DNA of 43,298 bases from Alcanivorax sp. 1008 (lineage in GTDB: Bacteria > Pseudomonadota > Gammaproteobacteria > Pseudomonadales > Alcanivoracaceae): the NCBI RefSeq assembly GCF_020667895.1, contig NZ_JAFMPS010000013.1, positions 30,688 through 73,985 of the forward strand, in the 5' to 3' direction. The notes under the pieces are model-generated. The model was given only the letters and a program-made list of their open reading frames with translations, made no database searches and was not told the origin of the DNA. This document shows, in pieces, positions 1 through 7,954 of this stretch. Position 1 is the stretch's first letter. Each line of letters begins with the position of its first letter. The position numbers and the translations under genes are program-made.

Positions 1-572
1 TTCCACATGGAAATCGGCACTTCCAGATTGTTAACCACGTGCAGCATGGCAATGGTCAGGATATAAGCACCGAAAAACCAGTTGGCAACATAAATGTGGG
101 AGGTAGTCCGGCGAGCCACAGTGGTAAAGAACACCACCGCATAGGAAACCCATACCACCGTGATAAGAATATCAATTGGCCACTCGAGTTCGGCGTACTC
201 CTTGGCGGAGGTCAGGCCAAGCGGCAGAGTAATTGCAGCCAGCACGATAATTAGCTGCCACCCCCAGAAGGTGAATGCTGCCAGCTTGGGAAATGCAAGA
301 GTGGTTTGACATGTTCTCTGCACTACATAATAAGAAGCTGCAAACAAGGCCGATCCACCGAAGGCGAAAATAACCGCATTGGTGTGCAGTGGTCGCAAAC
401 GGCCAAAGCTAAGCCAGGGGATATCAAAGTTCAGTGCCGGCCACGCCATTTGCGCCGCAATAAGCACCCCAACCAGCATGCCAACAACGCCCCAAAGAAT
501 GGTGACAATGCTGAACTGCCGGACAACGGTGTAATTGTAGTCAATGGGGCCGGGAGAGGGTGTCTGGGTCAT
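1..572 (-). CDS. ccoN: cbb3-type cytochrome c oxidase subunit I, 5' part (partial)
   Basis: This is the N-terminal 190 codons of the catalytic haem-copper subunit of the high-affinity cbb3 oxidase, an inner-membrane terminal oxidase used at low oxygen. The gene runs off the left end of the window. Reading the minus strand from the ATG at 570-572 gives [20 protein letters not shown] followed by hydrophobic segments. The motif [14 protein letters not shown] (about residues 60-73) carries the histidine expected to bind low-spin haem b, and [12 protein letters not shown] near the window edge is typical of CcoN. ccoO, ccoQ and ccoP would be expected further left and are not visible. A strong FNR/ANR-type box lies 94 bases upstream of the start, which fits oxygen-limited expression. 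I am confident of the family; which ccoN copy it is cannot be told. Confidence 0.93.
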   Translation of the reverse strand, partial: MTQTPSPGPIDYNYTVVRQFSIVTILWGVVGMLVGVLIAAQMAWPALNFDIPWLSFGRLRPLHTNAVIFAFGGSALFAASYYVVQRTCQTTLAFPKLAAFTFWGWQLIIVLAAITLPLGLTSAKEYAELEWPIDILITVVWVSYAVVFFTTVARRTTSHIYVANWFFGAYILTIAMLHVVNNLEVPISMW

Positions 573-665
573 CGGTCTTCCCTTGTTTGCCAGTAAACGC
601 CCTTGCGACTGCGAGGGCGCAGGGTGGGGCGGTTGCAACCCTACCGTGCGAACTTGCCGAGAACC

Positions 666-679
666 TTGATATAGGTCAA
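666..679 (-). promoter_or_regulatory. FNR/ANR-type box upstream of ccoN
   Basis: TTGATATAGGTCAA matches the FNR/ANR pattern TTGAT-N4-(A/G)TCAA. Its centre is about 100 bases upstream of the ccoN ATG. If it acts as a class II activator site centred near -41.5, transcription would start near 631 and the -10 would fall on TAGGGT (minus strand, 638-643), which is a poor but acceptable hexamer. Anaerobic control of cbb3 genes by FNR/ANR is well established. The site itself is seen; its use is inferred. Confidence 0.75.
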
Positions 680-750
680 CAGGGCCAGCGCTGGCGCGGA
701 TTATCGCTGTTTAATCGGCAGGATTCGACTGATTAAATGCATACATTGAG

Positions 751-773
751 CTGGTTGGCGACAGACCAACCAG
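751..773. other. Inverted repeat downstream of the alpha/beta hydrolase gene
   Basis: CTGGTTGG and CCAACCAG form a perfect 8-bp stem around a 7-base loop. The repeat lies about 35 bases beyond the stop codon of the minus-strand hydrolase gene, so it could end or protect that transcript. There is no T-run after the stem on the minus strand, so it is not a standard intrinsic terminator. Confidence 0.35.
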
Positions 774-808
774 TCAGCAGGCAGTGAACAATGCGGGCAA
801 CGAACAGA

Positions 809-1759
809 TTACAATTCGCGGCTTGCCAAGAACTCGCGCACAGCACTCAGAGTTTGCCCCGGTGCTTCTTCATGCGGGACATGACCGACGCCCTCAAGCA
901 TTACCAGCGTACTATCCGGAATGTCCTGATCCATTAACTCGCCAATGCTCGGTGGAATCAGGCGATCCTCATCACCCCAGATCAGCAGTGTCGGCATGGC
1001 GAGTGTGGCGGCGCGCTGCCGGGCATCCTCCCGGAATGTCATCTGGCTAAATCGCTGGGCCAGTGCCCGGCGGTTACCTTCGCGCAAGGTAAGCTGGTAG
1101 TAACGCTCCACCAACTCATCCGTAACCAGTGAAGGGTCGCCATAGACGTCTCGAACACTGGACTCAATCATGCTGCGTGGTAGCAAGCGATCCATCAAAG
1201 GTGCCATTGCCGGAATCTGGGCAAGGCGAAACCCGAGTGGCATTGACTCTGCCCGGAAGGGATAGCCAGCGGAATCCACCAGCACCAGTGCGGCAACTCG
1301 GCTCGGCGCTAACAGTGCAGTTTCCATAGCAATCTGCCCGCCAAGCGAATTGCCCGCCAGTACGGCGCGCTCTATGCCTCTGGCATCCATGACCTTGAGA
1401 ACAAATGCGGCATAGCGCTCAGCACTGTAATCGTTGTCTGGTGCCGGCCCGGTCAGGCCGAAAGCGGGTAAATCGAAACGCAGCACGCGGCGGTCTGCGC
1501 TCAGGTCATTTGTCCATGCGTCCCAAGTGTGCAGGCTCGCAGATGTGCCGTGAATCAGCACTATAGGGTTGGCGTCTGTCTGCTGGCCCTGATCCCGGAT
1601 ATGTACCTGCATACCGTCGATTTGAATAAATTCAGACGGGGCTTCGGCCCAGCGCGCTTTAAGCTGCGCCAGTGGCAAGTCTGGCGCCCAACTTGAACCA
1701 ATAGCTACTGCCACGGCGATAACAATCAAAATTGCAGCAGCGGAAATCAGTTTGGTCAT
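809..1759 (-). CDS. Membrane-anchored alpha/beta hydrolase
   Basis: A 316-residue alpha/beta-hydrolase-fold enzyme with one N-terminal hydrophobic segment (residues 4-21), so it is either membrane-anchored or exported. The HG oxyanion region is at residues 70-71, the nucleophile elbow GNSLGG places Ser138, the acid is probably Asp265 in GDEDR, and the catalytic histidine is His293 in VGHVPHEE. The whole triad is therefore present. I chose the ATG at 1757-1759 because GGAG lies 7 bases upstream and the hydrophobic segment follows at once; a longer reading to 1822 adds a polar, unlikely leader. The substrate is unknown; the family includes esterases, lipases, haloperoxidases and C-C hydrolases. 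It lies 148 bases downstream of the drug exporter gene and has a palindrome in its upstream region. Confidence 0.8.
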   Translation of the reverse strand: MTKLISAAAILIVIAVAVAIGSSWAPDLPLAQLKARWAEAPSEFIQIDGMQVHIRDQGQQTDANPIVLIHGTSASLHTWDAWTNDLSADRRVLRFDLPAFGLTGPAPDNDYSAERYAAFVLKVMDARGIERAVLAGNSLGGQIAMETALLAPSRVAALVLVDSAGYPFRAESMPLGFRLAQIPAMAPLMDRLLPRSMIESSVRDVYGDPSLVTDELVERYYQLTLREGNRRALAQRFSQMTFREDARQRAATLAMPTLLIWGDEDRLIPPSIGELMDQDIPDSTLVMLEGVGHVPHEEAPGQTLSAVREFLASREL

Positions 1760-1848
1760 TCTGGTTCTCCAGATCGTTTTTGGGGAGGCGGCACAATACC
1801 TGTAAAACTCTGTCAGCGGCACCCCGCTGGCCCACCACGGTTACTTCG

Positions 1849-1864
1849 CATAATGTATATTATG
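1849..1864. promoter_or_regulatory. AT-rich palindrome, possible operator of the hydrolase gene
   Basis: CATAATGTATATTATG is an inverted repeat with perfect 6-bp arms and a 4-bp spacer. It lies in the 148-base gap between the exporter and hydrolase genes, about 90 bases upstream of the hydrolase ATG. It resembles operators of dimeric helix-turn-helix repressors and overlaps TA-rich sequence that could serve as a -10. The binding protein is unknown; the TetR gene 1.5 kb away is one candidate. Confidence 0.4.
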
Positions 1865-1907
1865 TTAAATCATTGAAATGAGGTCAGACTCTCGGCGAGC
1901 CGGTGAT

Positions 1908-3104
1908 TCAGCCTGCCCTGTTTTGACCGTGACGGAATGACAACATAGCTAATGTCGATGCACCGAGCATGGCAATGCCCAGAGGCAGCAGACTGTGATT
2001 GTGCAGCGAGGTCATGATCATGCCAGTGATGCCTGCGAGGAAAAACTGCAGACTGCCATTGATGCCCGTGGCAGCTCCGCTGTCATGGGGAAAGTAATGG
2101 GTAAAACAGGCAATGGCATTCGGGATAATCATGGCAACGCTGCCGGCAGCCAGCATAACCAGAGGCACCAATAGCCAAAGTGGCGGCTGGCCAAGCAGTA
2201 TGATCAGCAGCAACAGACTGGTCGAGGCAAATAGCTGGATTGCCAAGCCGGCTGCCATCAGGCGAATTGAGGCAAAACGTCGCAGTAACAGCACGTTAAG
2301 GCGGTTAAATAGAATCATCGCAACCACGTTGATTCCAAACAGCAACGGAAAACGGGTTTCAGGAACCCCGTACAGGCGCAGATAGACAAAAGCCGAGTCG
2401 GTGATAAAGGCAAACAGGGTCGAGAACGCCAGTGCATTGGCGGCAATTATCGGCATGGCCTGCCGGTGCCGGAGCACCCTCGCCCAACCCCGCGCTACGT
2501 CGCGCAGACGGCGATCCATGGCCACAGGGCTATGGGTCGGCATTACCCGCCATACCCAAAACATCATCACCAGGGCATATCCCGCCAGAGCGACAAAGAT
2601 CATTGGCCAGCCAAACCGGGTCATCAGCAAGGCACCGGCTGCCGGAGCCAGTAAAGGGGCGATCAGCATTACCAAGCCGATACTACTTAGCACCCTCGCC
2701 GCCTGCTGGCCATCAAACCAGTCCCTTACTGAGGCCGCGGCGACCACCACTGTGGCTCCGCCGCCGAGAGCCTGAATCGCTCTGAGCAGGTCCAGCTGCC
2801 AAAGCGCGGTTGTCTGGCTTATTAGTAGACTGGTCAGGGCGAATAGCAGTAACCCGGCCAGTGCCACTGGCTTGCGGCCAAGGTGATCCGACAACGGTCC
2901 ACCGAAGAGCTGGCCGACAGCTGTGCCAATCACGTACAGGCTGACCGAACGCTCTACCTCTGTGACCCTTACGCCATAGCTGTCCGCCATTGCGGACAGC
3001 GCTGGCAGATAGGTGTCGATGGCCAGTGGGCCAACAGCAATAAGGGGACCAAGTGCCAAAGCAAGGCGCAGATGGGTAACGTTAGGCGATGGAGTGTTGC
3101 GCAC
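1908..3104 (-). CDS. Bcr/CflA-family MFS drug exporter
   Basis: A 398-residue inner-membrane transporter of the major facilitator superfamily, most like the Bcr/CflA drug:proton antiporters. It has about 12 hydrophobic segments. The N-terminal motif GPLAIDTYLPALSAMA is a hallmark of this subfamily, and motif A appears as GGPLSDHLGRKPV (residues 68-80) between TM2 and TM3. The GTG at 3102-3104 is preferred because GGAG lies 5 bases upstream and the protein then begins MRNTPSPN just before TM1. A longer GTG reading to 3146 adds 14 residues without a good ribosome site. It is transcribed divergently from a TetR regulator across an AT-rich gap. The substrate cannot be told from sequence. Confidence 0.86.
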   Translation of the reverse strand: MRNTPSPNVTHLRLALALGPLIAVGPLAIDTYLPALSAMADSYGVRVTEVERSVSLYVIGTAVGQLFGGPLSDHLGRKPVALAGLLLFALTSLLISQTTALWQLDLLRAIQALGGGATVVVAAASVRDWFDGQQAARVLSSIGLVMLIAPLLAPAAGALLMTRFGWPMIFVALAGYALVMMFWVWRVMPTHSPVAMDRRLRDVARGWARVLRHRQAMPIIAANALAFSTLFAFITDSAFVYLRLYGVPETRFPLLFGINVVAMILFNRLNVLLLRRFASIRLMAAGLAIQLFASTSLLLLIILLGQPPLWLLVPLVMLAAGSVAMIIPNAIACFTHYFPHDSGAATGINGSLQFFLAGITGMIMTSLHNHSLLPLGIAMLGASTLAMLSFRHGQNRAG

Positions 3105-3150
3105 CAGATCTCCGGGAAATAAGGGGGGTATAAAGCAGGTCGTCACCCAG

Positions 3151-3206
3151 AGTAATAAAATACTTTAATAATGTACTTTATATGATTGTTTTTAAACATA
3201 AAATAC
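3151..3206. repeat. AT-rich divergent control region with short direct repeats
   Basis: The 263-base gap between the exporter and the TetR gene has a markedly AT-rich core. It contains TACTTTA twice (3161-3167 and 3174-3180) and ATAAAATAC twice (3155-3163 and 3198-3206). Direct repeats in such a divergent promoter suggest binding sites or overlapping promoters. No consensus -35/-10 pair stands out on either strand. Confidence 0.4.
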
Positions 3207-3367
3207 GGCCGACATGGCCAGAATATAACCATCCGCCTGCCCTGTGCTCGTCAAGGCTCTGCATAGCGCCCTGACAAAAACCGCCAGCTCTGCCACCTTC
3301 GCGGATATGACAACCGACTCTTCACGCACTAATCTGAGCGGTAAAACTATAACAAAAGATCGGGAAC

Positions 3368-4003
3368 ATGGGCGTTCGACAATTACAAAAGGAAAGGACA
3401 CGGCAGGCGTTTATGCAGGCGGCGCTGGATATGGTTGCAGATGACCGGTCGTTCACCAGTATTAGCCTGAGAGAGATTAGCGCCAAGGTCGGCGTGGTAC
3501 CTACGGCCTTCTACCGCCACTTTCCTGATCTCGATAGTCTTGGCGTGGCGATCGTGTCCACGGTATTGCCAGCATTGCGACAGGAGCTCAAACAAAGGCG
3601 CCAGAAAATCCGCGACTCCGCCACATTAGTGGAAGATTCGGTTAACACCTATTTCGACTATGTTCTGGCCCACCGCAAGGAATTCGTTTTTTGCGGCCGG
3701 GAGATTACCGGGGGCTCGAAGACAATTCGAACGGCACTGCGCCTTGAGGTATTCACCTTTAGCAGGGAGCTTGCTGACGATATCGCCGGAATCAAGCAGA
3801 CCCAAGGACTTAGCGACGATGACATCTTTGCCATGGCGGACTTGATGGTCAGAGCCATTCTGACCACAGCGCAGGATTTGGCAGGCATCAGTCAGTACCC
3901 GGAAGCGGTGGAAACCCTGAGAAAGCGCACCATCAAACAGATCCAGATGGTTGTGATCGGTGGTGAGCATCTGCGCTCTTCGGGCAGCGAATCCAGAATA
4001 TAG
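3368..4003 (+). CDS. TetR-family repressor, FabR/DesT-like
   Basis: A 211-residue TetR-type regulator. The N-terminal helix-turn-helix (about residues 28-56, SISLREISAKVGVVPTAFYR) closely resembles E. coli FabR: both begin MGVR, share a QKE-x-TR stretch, then a RSF...SLRE stretch and PT-x-FYRHF-x-D-x-D-x-LG. FabR and DesT repress unsaturated fatty acid synthesis in response to acyl chain composition, so a lipid-linked role is plausible. The C-terminal half is the variable ligand domain. It is divergent from the drug exporter, however, and TetR proteins often control their divergent neighbour. No classical FabR operator was seen. I am confident of TetR membership and moderately so of the FabR-like subgroup. 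Confidence 0.82.
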   Translation: MGVRQLQKERTRQAFMQAALDMVADDRSFTSISLREISAKVGVVPTAFYRHFPDLDSLGVAIVSTVLPALRQELKQRRQKIRDSATLVEDSVNTYFDYVLAHRKEFVFCGREITGGSKTIRTALRLEVFTFSRELADDIAGIKQTQGLSDDDIFAMADLMVRAILTTAQDLAGISQYPEAVETLRKRTIKQIQMVVIGGEHLRSSGSESRI

Positions 4004-4021
4004 TCCTTGTCCGCCAGACCC

Positions 4022-4852
4022 TCACCCCTGCCTGACTGCCCTTACCCGCAGCACCCGGCCCGGCTCCTGTAGCTGCTGAAGCCAGGTGCGCATGGATTCC
4101 ATCGATCCGGCTAATGTCCAGGGAGGGTTAAGAACAAACATGCCGGAGCCATACATGCCTGCTCCGGGCGGACGAACGCAGAACTCGGTTTGCAGCAGCG
4201 GGCCCTTTGTTTGTCGTTCAACAGCCTGAACGAATGGGTGATGAGCCCCCCCTGCAAGCAGCGGGTACCACAGTAAATAAGTGCCAGTCGGCCATTTTTC
4301 TTCCGCCTTGGCCAGCGCTTCCGGCACGGTGCGGTATTCATCCTTGACCTCGTAGCTGGGATCGATCAGCACCAGTCCGCGCTTTTCTGGCGGTGGCACC
4401 AGTGCAACCAGAGACTCAAGGGCATCTCGATGATGTATATGAACCCGGGGATCCGAGGCAAAACGGGCTTTTAGGGCTTCATACTCCCGCGGATGCAGTT
4501 CGTTAAAGATCAGCCGGTCTTTGGAACGGGCCAGATCAGCGGCGATCTGAGGGGAGCCGGGGTAAAAGCGCGGCGGCCAGTGATGGGCTGCAGCCCGGCG
4601 GACAACCTCACGATATGGTGCTGCCGCTTCAGGCCAGGCAGTATCGGGCAAGGCGCCTATGCCTCTTTCAGCCTCGGCAGTCTTTTTTGCCCGTGCATCA
4701 GCCAGATCATAGAAGCCGGAGCCGGCATAGACATCCACCACTGCCAGTGGCTTGTCTTTTTTTAGCAGATAGTCGAGCACCAGGCAGTAAGTCAGGTGCT
4801 TGTGAACGTCAGCAAAGTTGCCGGCGTGAAAACCATGTAGGTAGCTGAGCAT
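4022..4852 (-). CDS. rlmJ: 23S rRNA (adenine-2030-N6)-methyltransferase
   Basis: A 276-residue SAM-dependent enzyme that methylates N6 of A2030 in 23S rRNA (E. coli numbering). The N-terminus MLSYLHGFHAGNFADVHKH is diagnostic. The SAM-binding strand is VDVYAGSGFYDL (about 39-50) and the catalytic motif is DPSY with Asp164, the position known in the E. coli protein. The C-terminal GMYGSGMFVLNPPWTL stretch is also typical, and length matches the family (about 280). Its ATG overlaps the stop codon of the upstream kinase gene by one base (TGATG), so it is the last gene of the glycerol-phosphate-like operon and is probably translated by coupling. That placement is unusual. Confidence 0.93.
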   Translation of the reverse strand: MLSYLHGFHAGNFADVHKHLTYCLVLDYLLKKDKPLAVVDVYAGSGFYDLADARAKKTAEAERGIGALPDTAWPEAAAPYREVVRRAAAHHWPPRFYPGSPQIAADLARSKDRLIFNELHPREYEALKARFASDPRVHIHHRDALESLVALVPPPEKRGLVLIDPSYEVKDEYRTVPEALAKAEEKWPTGTYLLWYPLLAGGAHHPFVQAVERQTKGPLLQTEFCVRPPGAGMYGSGMFVLNPPWTLAGSMESMRTWLQQLQEPGRVLRVRAVRQG

Positions 4853-6414
4853 CAGTAACGCTTCGGGTATCCCGTGATGCGGCGAATATTACGGTAAAGA
4901 GGCGCCAGACGCCCGTACAACGGACGATAAACCTCGCTGTAGAGCCGGTCATACAGCTTGACCGCATCTGGATCCGGGGAAAATGCCCTGCCCGGCCGCG
5001 TCATCGCAGCCACGGCGACGCCGTGATTGGGATAACAACCGGAGCCCACAGCTGCGTTGATCGCCGCGCCGAGGCCGGAGGTTTCCCATGTGTGCGGTCG
5101 TTCGGCACGCAAGCCGAAAATATTTGCGGTGATCTGCATGATCTCGTCGCTCTGCGAACCACCACCGGAAACCCGCAACTGACGAATGGGTATGCCGTTA
5201 CGTTTTTCCAGCCGCTCCTTGCCTTCGCGCAGCGCGTAGCCTATGCCTTCGATAATCGCCCGGTACAGGTGCGCGCGGGTGTGTACATCACCGAAGCCGA
5301 TAATGGCGCCCTTCGCTTCTGGTCCGGGATATTTCACGCCCGGGTTCCAGAAAGGCTGCAATGTCAGACCCATGGCCCCTGGTGGTGACTCACGCAGTAG
5401 TCGATCAAACAACTGTTCGGCGGCGACATTCAGGGTTTCCGCTTCTTGAACTTCGGCAGCGGCAAACTCGCGCTTGAACCAGTTCACCATCCAATAGCCC
5501 CGTTGCACGATGATTTCCGAGTTGTAATGATCGGGTAATGCGGCTGGATATGGGGGCACAAACGGCATTGGCTCGACGTATCTGGAATTGCAGGTATTAA
5601 AGGTGGCTGTGGTGCCGTAACTCAGATTCCCGGTGTCAGGTGTCAGTGCGCCGCTGCCGAGTACTTCGCAAGCTTTGTCTGCACCGCAGGCGTAAAGCGT
5701 CAGTCCTTCAGGGATACCAGTATCGCGTGCGGCCTGATGGTTTATTACGCCGAGCGGTTGGCCGGCAGCTACCAACGGCGGCAGCTGCTCTCGCTTAACC
5801 GTCAGAGCATGCCATTTTAGATCCAGCGCTCCAGCCCAGTCCTGTTTGCGAAAATCAAACGGGATATAGCCCACCTGAGAGGGAATAGCATCAACCAGCT
5901 TTCCGGTCAGCTTCATAGTCAGGTAGCCGGAAAGCAACGCGTAGTGTTCGGTTTTTTTCCAAACCTCCGGTTCATCGGCGGCAATCCAGTTGCACTCAGC
6001 CTTGCTACGGAACTGGCGCAGCGTTTCACCCTGACCAATGGCCGTTACCGCAAGGTTCAGCCAGGTCGGCAGTGGTGGAAAGGTGCTGGTACGACGCTGG
6101 TCTAGCCAGATTACCGCCGGGCGTAATGGCTGGAGCTCCCTATCAAGGCAAACCACCGAGGCGCGCTGGGTTGTCAATGAGGCGGCAATTATTCGTGACT
6201 GCAAATCTGGATAATTTAACCACAGGCCCTGACAGGCACGACAAAGGTTTTCCCAGAAGTAGTCGCAGTCCTGCTCGGCCCAGCCAGGATGGTCGGCACG
6301 ATAGGGTTCGATATGCACCTGATGCCGAGCCACTAGTTCGCCACGTAAATCGAATAACATGGCGCGAACACTCTGGGTGCCTTGATCAATGGCCAGCAGC
6401 AGGTCCTGGCTCAT
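4852..6414 (-). CDS. FGGY-family carbohydrate/polyol kinase (not canonical GlpK)
   Basis: A 520-residue FGGY-fold kinase expected to phosphorylate a sugar or polyol with ATP in the cytoplasm. The phosphate-1 motif is AIDQGTQSVRAMLFD (about 8-22), the ADP-site strand contains SYGTTATFN, and the second signature contains VSGGGSQSDEIMQI. It resembles glycerol kinase in outline and follows glpD. At the GlpK substrate site, however, where glycerol kinases have QRE, this protein has TTQRAS (residues 81-86), so the glutamate that contacts glycerol is missing. GADKACE probably supplies the catalytic aspartate. The substrate may therefore be another polyol or a substituted glycerol. It starts 10 bases after glpD and its stop overlaps the rlmJ start. 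Confidence 0.88.
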   Translation of the reverse strand: MSQDLLLAIDQGTQSVRAMLFDLRGELVARHQVHIEPYRADHPGWAEQDCDYFWENLCRACQGLWLNYPDLQSRIIAASLTTQRASVVCLDRELQPLRPAVIWLDQRRTSTFPPLPTWLNLAVTAIGQGETLRQFRSKAECNWIAADEPEVWKKTEHYALLSGYLTMKLTGKLVDAIPSQVGYIPFDFRKQDWAGALDLKWHALTVKREQLPPLVAAGQPLGVINHQAARDTGIPEGLTLYACGADKACEVLGSGALTPDTGNLSYGTTATFNTCNSRYVEPMPFVPPYPAALPDHYNSEIIVQRGYWMVNWFKREFAAAEVQEAETLNVAAEQLFDRLLRESPPGAMGLTLQPFWNPGVKYPGPEAKGAIIGFGDVHTRAHLYRAIIEGIGYALREGKERLEKRNGIPIRQLRVSGGGSQSDEIMQITANIFGLRAERPHTWETSGLGAAINAAVGSGCYPNHGVAVAAMTRPGRAFSPDPDAVKLYDRLYSEVYRPLYGRLAPLYRNIRRITGYPKRY

Positions 6415-6424
6415 GACATGCCAC

Positions 6425-7936
6425 TCATGCTGCGTCAGCCACGCTATTATTGGCCTGCGGCACGCTGTAGTAACGCTCGACTATTTGCAGATAGCGGGAA
6501 ACTTCCGCGTCCCACTGTGCCCCGTTCCAGCCAAGTTGCTGCTGACATAACGATTTGATATCGCCAAGCACCGCCTTACCGCCCTGCTCCAACAAGTTTC
6601 CAATACGAGTACGGCGCAATAAAAGGTCGTCCAGGTGAACCACCATTTCGTTGTCCAGCACCCAGCGCACCTGATCAAGCAATGCATTGCCGCTGGGTAG
6701 TGCGGCAAGTGGATGGCCAAGACGATGCGGCGGGTTAACGGCGAAGTGGAACATGCGCTCCTTCGGTGTCTGGTTGGCCCTATGATCGCTGGCTTCAATC
6801 AGACCAGCGGCCAGTAATGCATCCAGCGCAATCAGCCGGAAGGTGGTCAACTTGCCGCCACTGACAGTAGTGACTCCATCGTGGGACCAGACCGCATGAT
6901 CACGGCGCTCCTTGGAGGGATCAATGCCCTTGCCAGAGGCGATGATCGGTCGCACACCGGCCATGGTCGAAATAATATCGCTGTCTTGCAGTGCAACCTG
7001 CGGGAACTGACTGTTAGCCAGTTTGAGCAGATAATCGACTTCTGCGCGGGTGCAAACCGGTTCAAATGACAGGTCATCACGATGATCCAGATCCGTGGTG
7101 CCGATACAGGTTCTGCCTTCCCAGGGAAACACGAACACGGGCCGACCATCGTCCGGATGTAGAATGGTCAGGCAGTCGGAAACCTGCAGGCGCTCGGCCG
7201 CTACGAACAAATGGCTGCCGCGTTGTGGGCGCACCTTTTTTTCCGTACCAGACAGTCGGTCGGCCCAAGCGCCGGTGGCGTTAATTACATGACGAGTGCG
7301 AAATGACAATGCCGCACCAGAGATCAGATCCGTTGCCGATAATTGCAGCACATCACCGTCTCGCTGAATCTTGCCAACTTCAACATAGTTGCAAGCCCGG
7401 CCGCCATGGCCGCAGCCCTCATGCAACACTCGCGCTACCAGCCGACTGTCGTCGGTGAGAGAGTCGGTATACCTCATGGCGCCGACGAGGCCATTACTGT
7501 TAAGACCTGGCACCAGTTGCATCAGCTTGTCCATGGACAGCCAGCGGTGATCCCGAATTCCGGCAAGAAAATCGTAAAGCCATAGAACAGCTTTCATTGG
7601 CCAGCGGCCGGGGAACTTTCCGCGCCGAACCGGAAATATATAGGGCTGGCGTACCACCATATCTGGCAACTCTTGCAATAGACGTTCGCGCTCCAGTAAG
7701 GAATGACGAGTCAAACGGATATCGCCCTGGCCGAGATAGCGTAACCCGCCATGAACCATTTTTGATGAGCGGCTTGAAGTGCCCCAGGCAAAGTCGCGCT
7801 GCTCGACCAGCAGTACACGCTGCCCCCGGCGTGCAGCCTCCAGAAGCACTCCAGCACCAGTGATACCCCCACCGATGACAATCAAGTCCCAGGTTTCCGC
7901 TGTCAGTTCGGACGGATTCGGGCGCTGACCAAGCAT
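6425..7936 (-). CDS. glpD: FAD-dependent glycerol-3-phosphate dehydrogenase
   Basis: A 503-residue flavoprotein of the GlpD family, which oxidises sn-glycerol 3-phosphate to dihydroxyacetone phosphate at the inner membrane and passes electrons to quinone. The Rossmann FAD motif is IVIGGGITGAG (about 19-29), followed by TSSRSSKMVHGGLRYL (about 53-68) and GGKLTTFRL before the C-terminal domain, all in the usual order. Length equals E. coli GlpD (about 501). The start has GGAG about 7 bases upstream. It sits between an AGPS-like flavoenzyme (18-base gap) and an FGGY kinase (10-base gap), forming one operon. Given these partners the physiological substrate could be a substituted glycerol phosphate; that is inference. 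Confidence 0.92.
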   Translation of the reverse strand: MLGQRPNPSELTAETWDLIVIGGGITGAGVLLEAARRGQRVLLVEQRDFAWGTSSRSSKMVHGGLRYLGQGDIRLTRHSLLERERLLQELPDMVVRQPYIFPVRRGKFPGRWPMKAVLWLYDFLAGIRDHRWLSMDKLMQLVPGLNSNGLVGAMRYTDSLTDDSRLVARVLHEGCGHGGRACNYVEVGKIQRDGDVLQLSATDLISGAALSFRTRHVINATGAWADRLSGTEKKVRPQRGSHLFVAAERLQVSDCLTILHPDDGRPVFVFPWEGRTCIGTTDLDHRDDLSFEPVCTRAEVDYLLKLANSQFPQVALQDSDIISTMAGVRPIIASGKGIDPSKERRDHAVWSHDGVTTVSGGKLTTFRLIALDALLAAGLIEASDHRANQTPKERMFHFAVNPPHRLGHPLAALPSGNALLDQVRWVLDNEMVVHLDDLLLRRTRIGNLLEQGGKAVLGDIKSLCQQQLGWNGAQWDAEVSRYLQIVERYYSVPQANNSVADAA

Positions 7937-7954
7937 GTTATTTCTCCTACAGAA

